Virus record (IMG/VR): IMGVR_UViG_3300035670_000470
Span: 1 to 42,468 of that record
DNA: 42,468 bases
Reading direction: 5' to 3' (one strand)
Origin: a virus
The notes beneath the pieces were generated by a model. That model was not told the origin of the DNA. It made no database searches and saw nothing but the letters and a program-made list of their open reading frames with translations. This document shows positions 37,144 through 42,468 of the stretch, one piece after another (within the stretch, counting starts at the first letter, position 1; each line of letters starts with the position of its first letter). A program made the position numbers and the translations under genes.

Positions 37144-37409
37144 CAGTCGCACCTCACCTTGTTCTTGATCTGCCAGTCGGTCAGGGCCTCTTCGATCAGG
37201 TCGGCCTCGGCCACCTTGGTGCCCGACTCGATGGTGCGACGATAGGCCTCGTCACGCAGCATCTCCGAGAAGCGCAGCTTCATGCGCACGGTCTTGGTGA
37301 TGCGAATGTCTCGACCGTCCGTCCGGTTGTCGACCTTCTCTGGCTCTTGTCCGCGCCAGGTCTCGAGATTTAGGGCATCCTCATTGCTCAGTTCCGGCTT
37401 GGTTTTCAT
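37143..37409 (-). CDS. Ribbon-helix-helix partition adaptor (ParB/ParG-like)
   Basis: This encodes 88 residues. A flexible N-terminal tail (MKTKPELSNEDALNLETWRG) is followed by a strand and two helices (DIRITKTVRMKLRFSEMLRD, ADLIEEALTDWQIKNK), the RHH pattern of ParG, Omega and similar centromere-binding proteins that partner short ParA ATPases. Its ATG overlaps the parA stop (ATGA). Dimers of such proteins bind tandem 7-8 bp motifs. The ACTGCAAT repeats are therefore plausible targets, although this is only inference. Confidence 0.78.
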   Translation of the reverse strand: MKTKPELSNEDALNLETWRGQEPEKVDNRTDGRDIRITKTVRMKLRFSEMLRDEAYRRTIESGTKVAEADLIEEALTDWQIKNKVRCD

Positions 37410-38038
37410 GACCAGTTCTCAACCTCTTCGTAGAACTTGCTGGTTTCATAGGTCGCCGCAGCGATCTTCGGCTTGTACTCGTTGACCGTCAGCCCTTCCC
37501 CGGTGGAGTGGCGATAGACCGCACGCTCCCCGATGTTGGTACTGAACAGGGGCAAGCCCCGCTCTTCCACGAAGGCCCGTAGCTCTTCGTCCTGGCTCCG
37601 GGAATCGATCCGGCTCAGCAGCACCATGACCTCAAGACTTCGGTTGAAGGCTCTGGCTTCTTCAACACGATCCATGAACTCGTCCAGAGGGGCTGCGTCC
37701 ATGCCTGAGTTACCGATCGGAATGATCAGACGCTCAGCCAACAACAGTGCGTTGCGCAAGCCAGCCCCATCACGACCGCCCGCATCAATCACGGTGTTCT
37801 GGAAGTTGGTGGACAGTGCCAGGCCCTCGTCGTAGACGGCCTTGCCCCGCAGACGGACAGTGGTGGGAGACTTCAGATTACGGTGCTCACGACGCCAACC
37901 TGCCCAGGTTGCAGAGCTCTCCTGGGGGTCACCATCGATGAGCAGGGTAGGCCCGGACTGCGCGAAGCGGGTGGCCAGGTGGACAGCAATCGTGGTTTTG
38001 CCCACTCCCCCCTTCTGGTACACGACGGCGTAGCGCAT
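37406..38038 (-). CDS. parA: ParA-type partition ATPase
   Basis: This encodes 210 residues, the size of type Ib (ParF-like) plasmid ParA proteins without an N-terminal HTH. A deviant Walker A KGGVGKTT lies at residues 9-16, Walker A' LLIDGDPQESS at about residues 34-44, and Walker B-like TVIDAGGRDG follows. It would position replicons by binding the nucleoid and cycling ATP with its RHH partner. AAGGA lies upstream of the ATG. It is transcribed away from the rep gene, with the 370-base control region between. Confidence 0.92.
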   Translation of the reverse strand: MRYAVVYQKGGVGKTTIAVHLATRFAQSGPTLLIDGDPQESSATWAGWRREHRNLKSPTTVRLRGKAVYDEGLALSTNFQNTVIDAGGRDGAGLRNALLLAERLIIPIGNSGMDAAPLDEFMDRVEEARAFNRSLEVMVLLSRIDSRSQDEELRAFVEERGLPLFSTNIGERAVYRHSTGEGLTVNEYKPKIAAATYETSKFYEEVENWS

Positions 38039-38289
38039 ACTGCGTTCCTTCTTGGCTTATGGCGTTATTGCAACATTGGCTTCAATGCGTGATGCAGAGA
38101 GCAGCGTAGGCACCGAAACGGCCCCTGACAAGGAGCGATGAAAAAAATCAGACTCTGCCCCGAAACGGATTAGCGAGGGAGCCTGCGACCGAGTCTGTCC
38201 GTGAGGGGGAGGGTCATCCCAAAACCACCTCCCATAGATAGAGAAGGGGAGCGTTTTTCCAGCCCGTAAAATCAATCACTTACTGAGTG

Positions 38290-38399
38290 ACATGTGTCAC
38301 CCCATGACACATACATGTGTCATCCCATGCAACATCCACCTTGCCCTTAGACACCTATGGTGTCTAAGATGAACCCATCATGTGTCATCCCATGCAACA
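38290..38399 (+). repeat. Three iteron-like 22-bp direct repeats
   Basis: Consensus ACATGTGTCATCCCATGCAACA at 38290, 38313 and 38378. Copies 2 and 3 differ by one base and copy 1 by a few. Spacing is 23 and 65 bases, close to two and six DNA turns. Copy 3 ends ten bases before the rep ATG, so binding there would also control rep expression. Confidence 0.85.
38347..38367. promoter_or_regulatory. Perfect 9+3+9 inverted repeat in the rep leader
   Basis: TTAGACACC-TAT-GGTGTCTAA. A dimeric regulator or a Rep dimer could bind here. It lies between iterons 2 and 3, 42 bases before the rep start. Confidence 0.8.
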
Positions 38400-38408
38400 G
38401 GAGCCGGT

Positions 38409-38834
38409 ATGGCCTTCCCCGCAGAGGCGCCCAGCAACGTGAACTTCACCCAGTTCAGTAACGCTTACCTACCCGCCTGGCGTGCCCTGATACGCAAGAA
38501 CCCCATCGCTGCCGAGATCCTGATGTTCCTCATCGAACACATGGGCAAGCAGCACAACGTGGTCATGCTGTCCCAGGCCACGATGATGGAGCTTACTGGA
38601 CGTTCCCGATCAACCATCTCCAGGGCCATCAAGACCCTGCGAGAGGATAACTGGATCGACGTCGTGCAGATAGGCAAGGCCTCGGCCTATGCTGTCAACG
38701 AGCGCATCGCCTGGCGTACCCACGCCAACCAGAGGAAGTACGCCTACTTCAGCGCCTCGATCGTAGCGACCTCTACCGACCAGGTGGAGATCAAGAAAAG
38801 CAAGCTCAAGCACATACCCGTCATAGACGACTAA
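38409..38834 (+). CDS. RepL-like winged-helix plasmid replication initiator
   Basis: This encodes 141 residues from ATG 38409 (AGGAG upstream; a GTG 27 bases earlier lies inside iteron 3). The pattern YLPAWRALIRKNPIAAEILM, then NVVMLSQATMMELTGRSRST, then ISRAIKTLREDNWIDVVQIG and AYAVNERIAWRT is that of RepL-type and related plasmid initiators, a winged helix with a recognition helix at SRSTISRAIK. It would bind the iterons, start replication and repress itself. It could instead act only as a repressor. Confidence 0.78.
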   Translation: MAFPAEAPSNVNFTQFSNAYLPAWRALIRKNPIAAEILMFLIEHMGKQHNVVMLSQATMMELTGRSRSTISRAIKTLREDNWIDVVQIGKASAYAVNERIAWRTHANQRKYAYFSASIVATSTDQVEIKKSKLKHIPVIDD

Positions 38835-38851
38835 GGCCCCCGAAGGGGCCT
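38834..38851. terminator. Bidirectional hairpin between convergent genes
   Basis: AGGCCCC (38834-38840) pairs with GGGGCCT (38845-38851) around CGAA. T content after it is low, so strength is uncertain. Confidence 0.6.
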
Positions 38852-38871
38852 CATTCACAGGACTGCCTGGC

Positions 38872-39147
38872 TCACAGGGTCAGCTCAGTCCACCGCTCCA
38901 GGCTCTTGGCACTGATCCCCTTGATGCGGGTGAGCTCTTCCAGGGCTGCCCAGGGCCGGCCCTCGATGATCTGCTGGGCCATGGCTTCACCCAGGCCGTT
39001 GACCGCCACCAGGGCCTCCAGAGACGCCTCGTTGACCGAGACACCCTGAGCTACCGGGATCTCTGTGACGGGCGCCTGAGCGACCTCTGCAGCCGGCTCG
39101 GGGAACTTCTTGTACTGCATCTTGAACAGCTTGTGGATCTGAGTCAT
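38872..39147 (-). CDS. Small helix-hairpin-helix (ComEA-like) protein
   Basis: The start at ATG 39147 gives 91 residues (MTQIHKLFKMQYKKFPEPAA). After a Pro/Ala/Val linker, the C-terminal half reads VNEASLEALVAVNGLGEAMA, then IIEGRPWAALEELTRIKGIS, two HhH hairpins with the VNGLG and IKGIS turns. This fold binds DNA without sequence specificity, as in ComEA. It lies downstream of the tail-fibre module, two bases after another small gene. Its role in the phage is unclear. Confidence 0.78.
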   Translation of the reverse strand: MTQIHKLFKMQYKKFPEPAAEVAQAPVTEIPVAQGVSVNEASLEALVAVNGLGEAMAQQIIEGRPWAALEELTRIKGISAKSLERWTELTL

Positions 39148-39148
39148 C

Positions 39149-39361
39149 TCAGCGGAGCTCCCGGTAGAGGTTGGTCGGTCGGTTGTACTGCTTGTCCAGG
39201 GCCTCCTTGAACACAGCGAAGGCCTTGTTGTCCAGGTCATTGGAGGTGCGCTTCACCAGCCAGTCGCCCAGGACGATCACGAGGTTGATGATAACCCTCT
39301 CCGTGAAGAGGGTTTTGGTAATCCCTGAAGCCAGGGAAACAGCCAGTAGTCCAAGTTTCAT
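39149..39361 (-). CDS. Small membrane-associated protein (70 residues)
   Basis: It starts MKLGLLAVSLASGITKTLFT, then VIINLVIVLGDWLVKRTSND, which is hydrophobic enough for one membrane helix, followed by a charged helical tail. The text LGDWLVKRTSNxLD recurs in small phage proteins near lysis and tail genes, in my recollection. It may be part of a lysis or tail-tip function; unproven. Confidence 0.65.
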   Translation of the reverse strand: MKLGLLAVSLASGITKTLFTERVIINLVIVLGDWLVKRTSNDLDNKAFAVFKEALDKQYNRPTNLYRELR

Positions 39362-39370
39362 GTGCGCTCC

Positions 39371-39862
39371 TTATGCCTCAATGGTTGCTGCGAACTTGAA
39401 GAGAGCATCAAGCTGCTCATCGGTAATACCAAGGAGCGCAGCCAGTTCAAGGACGGTGGGTGAGAGACGCCGGAAGGTTTGCGCCTTGTTCCAGGCGAGG
39501 ACAGTGAGAGGATCAGTGGTAGGGTCTTCGAGTAGGGCCTTGATGTCCTTCATGTAGCCCGCCATGGTGAGTGCTGCCTGAGCCTGAAAGGCAGACACCT
39601 CGCAGGTCTCCCGCCACTGCTGCAGCTCGACCAGGGGGTCTACTACAGGAGCCTTAACCAGGGCCATGAGGGAGGCCGGTACTTCCAGCTCTACCGGCTC
39701 TGGCGGACGCATAGCCTCGATCTGGTAGTCGATCTCTTCCTGGCTGGCTTCGGGGTGTTCCAGAAGGTACAGCGGGATGTCGTGGTTGAGGGTGACGAAA
39801 CCCCAGTCGATGACCATGGACTTCTGTGAAGTGTCAATAGACACGATGGTGTAGGTACTCAT
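39371..39862 (-). CDS. Tail-fibre assembly/chaperone-like protein
   Basis: This encodes 163 residues. A beta-rich N-terminus (IVSIDTSQKSMVIDWGFVTL) is followed by PPEPVELEVPASLMALVKAP and a helical C-terminus (AFQAQAALTMAGYMKDIKAL, LEDPTTDPLTVLAWNKAQTF). Proteins of this layout follow fibre genes and include fibre chaperones. It overlaps the adhesin gene by ATGA-type coupling. The chaperone role is inferred from position. Confidence 0.7.
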   Translation of the reverse strand: MSTYTIVSIDTSQKSMVIDWGFVTLNHDIPLYLLEHPEASQEEIDYQIEAMRPPEPVELEVPASLMALVKAPVVDPLVELQQWRETCEVSAFQAQAALTMAGYMKDIKALLEDPTTDPLTVLAWNKAQTFRRLSPTVLELAALLGITDEQLDALFKFAATIEA

Positions 39863-40707
39863 GATGTCGCTCCGTGGCGTGTGCCAGCGTTGGTGATAGT
39901 GACTGTCTTACCGTTAAGTTGGATGGCGCGTCCGGCAGCACCTGTTGTTCCGTTGGACTCGACGTAGCTGCCTGAGATGTCACCTGAGCCGGTACCACCT
40001 GCTGCCCCTCGCGCACCTCCGGTGCCTCCATAGATTGTGCCGCTGTGGCCAAACATGACGGCTCCTCCCGTGCCTCCTCCAGTAGCTGAGCCAGCGGAGG
40101 CGTTTCGCACCAAGGTAAAGAGTACGTAGTACGACGTACCACCCGCTCCCCCTCCGTTGACACCCGCACCTCCACCGCCACCTGCGTTGCCCGAGAAAGA
40201 CCCGCTGACACTACGCCGCCATGCCCCTCCACCGCCGCCGCCGCTGATAGTCCCGCCGGAGTTGTCCAGGGTGCAGTTCATGTCGATGTAGAGGGCTGTT
40301 CCACCCGCTCCACCGGCACCTGAATGGGTACCACCATTACCTCCCTTACCCCGGATCGTGCCCTTGTTGATGATCGTAAGGGTCGATCCTGCTGGGAACG
40401 TTCCGGTGCGGAGCGCGTAGCTGAAGGTGCCTGCTGAGATGACTGCGGTGTTCTCGAAGATGTAGTTACCTGCCGTGGTTGGCGACCCCATCAACTCAAA
40501 GATGCTAGCCGCAGTCCGGTCGGTAGAGTTGACGAACCTGATCTCGTAGGACTTACCCCTCAAGTCAGCCATCGAGATTGCCCCGCTGGCTTTCCCAGCG
40601 AGGCTACGGATGGTGGCGTCGTTCAATGACAGGGTATTGGTGGAGGGGCGTTTGATCTCGGTGTTGATCTGAGAGAAGGAAATGGGCCCTGTACTAGGTA
40701 GTGCCAT
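39859..40707 (-). CDS. Glycine-rich tail-tip adhesin
   Basis: This encodes 282 residues starting MALPSTGPISFSQINTEIKR. Residues ~35-120 are beta-rich. From about residue 120 there are many Gly-rich motifs (GKGGNGGTHSGAGGAGG, GGTISGGGGGGAW, NAGGGGGAGVNGGGAGG, GGTGGAVMFG) separated by short strands. This is the polyglycine-II sandwich layout of phage tip adhesins (Gp38-like), which bind surface receptors, with the variable loops between Gly runs setting specificity. It directly follows the S74-type fibre gene and overlaps it by 14 bases. Confidence 0.85.
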   Translation of the reverse strand: MALPSTGPISFSQINTEIKRPSTNTLSLNDATIRSLAGKASGAISMADLRGKSYEIRFVNSTDRTAASIFELMGSPTTAGNYIFENTAVISAGTFSYALRTGTFPAGSTLTIINKGTIRGKGGNGGTHSGAGGAGGTALYIDMNCTLDNSGGTISGGGGGGAWRRSVSGSFSGNAGGGGGAGVNGGGAGGTSYYVLFTLVRNASAGSATGGGTGGAVMFGHSGTIYGGTGGARGAAGGTGSGDISGSYVESNGTTGAAGRAIQLNGKTVTITNAGTRHGATS

Positions 40708-42468
40708 TCAGTTTCTCCTTCAGTTCTTCGATCTCTGACTTCAGTTCTTTGATGGCCTCGATCAGTAAGCCGACCATGTTGCCGTAGGCCACCGAGTAAT
40801 GCCCTTCCGGATCCGCTTCGGTAGGACCGCCCGTCACCGCTTCAGGAATTACCTCCAGCACCTCCTGGGCAATCACCCCGGTCTGACGCATTCCGGTATC
40901 CGTCCGATCAAAGGTGTAGCCCGACAGCTTGCTCACCTTCTCCAGTGCATCCGGAATCACCTCGATATTAGTCTTCACCCGCACATCGGAATAGGCCGTG
41001 ACGTTGCCAGAGGTCCAGATGTTGTCACCCATGGCCGCCCTGCCCACACCGTTGGCACACCACACCATCATGTGTCCACCAGCCATCGTGCCGCCAGTGG
41101 CGTTGTTGGTGTGCTTGTAGGCTAGGCCGTAGAGATTTCCGAAGTCGGCTCCGCTTGCAGCAATGGCATAGGCCGTACCCATGGACCAGATATGCCCGAT
41201 GAGGGTCGAGTTGTAGATTCCGTACATACCCGCTTGGCGGGTACCGGTGTTGTTCACCGAGATCTTGCCATCGGACGCCACCGACAAGTGGTTGCCCAGC
41301 ACCGTTACTTGGTCCCCGGCGTGCGTGTGCGCAGCAGGGGCAAAGGTAGATGGCTTGCTAGTCACCTCACTCCAGGTGGGCCAGCGGGTCGCCGTCGTAG
41401 GCAGACGTGCGTTAGCCACCGTGCCGGTGCTCAGGTTGCTGGCGTTTAGGTCGGTGAGCCCGGCACCGCTTCCCACTACGTCACCGAAAACCGTCTGCAG
41501 AGTGGCCCTGACGGTCCCGCCACCCGCGGTGTAAGTGGTGATCGGAGTGAAGCCCCCTGCACTAATTAGGGCAATGGTAACTGTGTATTCGTGATCACCT
41601 GCACCCACTGCACTATCTAAAACTTCAACAAAGCAGTTGTTGGCATCTATATCTGTGAGCCTCACCTGAACCTGGGTGTAGTTGCCACTCTGAAGCTGCA
41701 TAAGTCGCCTAGAGTTGCTGTGATTACAGGTAACCATGAAAGCCGTGTTAACAACAACACTGGTTCTCGTATGGTTTAGCGAGACGAGGTACACCCCGCC
41801 TAAGGAGTTCACTACCGTCCGGCCGATCCTTGACCAAGACCCTTGTCGAACAATGGCCCTATAGGAGTGGCGCCCCAGATAGCGACTATCGTGATCCCCA
41901 GACGTCCGGTGATCGTTCATCGCCTTGGCATTCAGCAGGGTCACCGTACTGGAGTTGGTCCGGGAATCCGTGGTCAACGGCTTGTCGGAAACTTCCGCGT
42001 AGGTGGGCCAGCGAGTCGCGGTATCCGGTGCCGCCACAATCTGGCTCCAGTCGTGGCTATGCGTAGAAGGGACAAAGGTCGTCGGCTTGCCCGTGACCTC
42101 ACCCCATGTCGGCCACCGGGTTGCCGTAGCCGGAGCCCCGGTCACCTCAGCCCAGGGGTGGGTATGACTGGCTGCTGCTGCACCGATCTCCGCCAGGGTC
42201 CAGGAGACGTCCGCGGCACCATTCACCGACTTGCCGGTACTCCCGATCGTGAAGGTACGTGCCGTGCCCCACAGCGCGGTGGTGATGTTGGCCGTGCCAT
42301 TGAAGCCAGTGCCGTTGATGGTGCGGCTGGTTTGCAGCGCGGAGGCTGTCGAGGCATTGATGGTGTAGCTGCCCGAAAGTCGCGCAGCCGGCACCGTACC
42401 AGACGCCAGGGCCCCGGCACTGAGGTTGGTCAAGCCAGCCCCGTTACCGGTGAACTGAGCGCCCTGTG
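40694..42468 (-). CDS. Tail fibre with C-terminal S74 self-cleaving chaperone (5' end beyond window)
   Basis: The frame is open to the right edge, so the start lies outside. The visible ~590 residues contain repeated blocks RWPTWxEVTxKPxTFxPxxHxH and GxGxGLTNLxAxxLAxGTVPxARL, typical of trimeric fibres. The C-terminus has the Peptidase_S74 domain: SDVRVKTNI with the Ser-Lys pair, then LSGYTFDRTDTGMRQTGVIA and QEVLEVIPEAV, ending in a coiled coil. In this family the domain folds the trimer and cuts itself off at the Ser. The fibre binds host receptors. Confidence 0.93.
   Translation of the reverse strand, partial: QGAQFTGNGAGLTNLSAGALASGTVPAARLSGSYTINASTASALQTSRTINGTGFNGTANITTALWGTARTFTIGSTGKSVNGAADVSWTLAEIGAAAASHTHPWAEVTGAPATATRWPTWGEVTGKPTTFVPSTHSHDWSQIVAAPDTATRWPTYAEVSDKPLTTDSRTNSSTVTLLNAKAMNDHRTSGDHDSRYLGRHSYRAIVRQGSWSRIGRTVVNSLGGVYLVSLNHTRTSVVVNTAFMVTCNHSNSRRLMQLQSGNYTQVQVRLTDIDANNCFVEVLDSAVGAGDHEYTVTIALISAGGFTPITTYTAGGGTVRATLQTVFGDVVGSGAGLTDLNASNLSTGTVANARLPTTATRWPTWSEVTSKPSTFAPAAHTHAGDQVTVLGNHLSVASDGKISVNNTGTRQAGMYGIYNSTLIGHIWSMGTAYAIAASGADFGNLYGLAYKHTNNATGGTMAGGHMMVWCANGVGRAAMGDNIWTSGNVTAYSDVRVKTNIEVIPDALEKVSKLSGYTFDRTDTGMRQTGVIAQEVLEVIPEAVTGGPTEADPEGHYSVAYGNMVGLLIEAIKELKSEIEELKEKLNGTT

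Larger units (their letters stand above)
38039..38408. other. Control region / candidate replication origin between parA and rep
   Basis: No gene. Three 22-bp repeats (38290-38399) and a 21-bp inverted repeat (38347-38367) lie on the rep side. The parA side (38040-38280) is G/A-rich with A-tracts and a loose ATTGCAA motif near 38066. The layout (iterons, palindrome, A/T patches, divergent par and rep genes) is that of many plasmid origins. No clear DnaA box was found by eye. Confidence 0.55.

Noticed and set aside
36865-38834. Toxin-antitoxin system instead of partition genes
   Set aside because: The RHH protein alone could be an antitoxin, but its partner is a clear ParA ATPase and no toxin-like fold is visible.
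1-42468. Integrase or excisionase marking a chromosomal prophage
   Set aside because: No tyrosine or serine recombinase motif was found; the small HTH at 36639 resembles an excisionase only in fold.

Overview
The window is part of a tailed-phage genome with the signature gene set of N4-like podoviruses (Schitoviridae). It has an N4-type major capsid protein, a ~715-residue portal, a terminase of the N4 gp68 type, a two-polypeptide T7-like RNA polymerase (the N4 RNAPII arrangement), a helicase / unknown / family A DNA polymerase block in N4 order (gp37-38-39), a MoxR-type ATPase plus VWA protein (gp24/gp25-like) and an N4 gp49-family protein. Base composition is high-GC, and almost every gene has a Shine-Dalgarno sequence and overlaps its neighbour. 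The host is therefore probably a GC-rich Gram-negative bacterium, but it cannot be named from this sequence.

Layout. Bases 1-10462 (minus strand) carry virion genes: ejection-type proteins, a coiled-coil protein, capsid, scaffold-like protein and portal. Bases 10506-11539 (plus) carry dUTPase and two small conserved genes. Bases 11662-15338 (minus) carry an adaptor-like protein, the terminase subunits and a GH19 endolysin. Bases 15339-16462 are a promoter region between divergent gene blocks, with three similar hairpins that look like N4 virion-RNA-polymerase early promoters. Bases 15630-36857 (plus) are the early/middle genes: many small genes, RNAP1 and RNAP2, an HTH regulator with a palindrome in front of it, MoxR/VWA, an alarmone-hydrolase-like HD protein, helicase, a DNA polymerase broken in pieces around an HNH homing endonuclease, a structured non-coding stretch with tRNA-like T-arms, and a holin-like protein. 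Bases 36865-38038 (minus) hold a ParA ATPase / ribbon-helix-helix partition operon. Bases 38409-38834 (plus) hold a winged-helix plasmid-type replication initiator preceded by three 22-bp iteron-like repeats. Bases 38872-42468 (minus) hold small genes and a tail-fibre module (polyglycine adhesin, chaperone-like protein, fibre with a self-cleaving S74 domain) that runs off the right edge.

The main biological point is that an N4-like phage, normally viewed as strictly lytic, carries a complete-looking plasmid partition and replication module and no visible integrase. It may therefore persist as a phage-plasmid. Tandem 8-bp motifs (ACTGCAAT) recur at four gene boundaries, including next to the partition region and in front of the DNA polymerase. 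They could be operators or centromere-like sites for the partition or regulatory proteins.

The giant virion RNA polymerase, primase and SSB expected of an N4-like phage are not in the window and presumably lie outside it. Gene numbers quoted for N4 come from memory of the family and were not checked by search.
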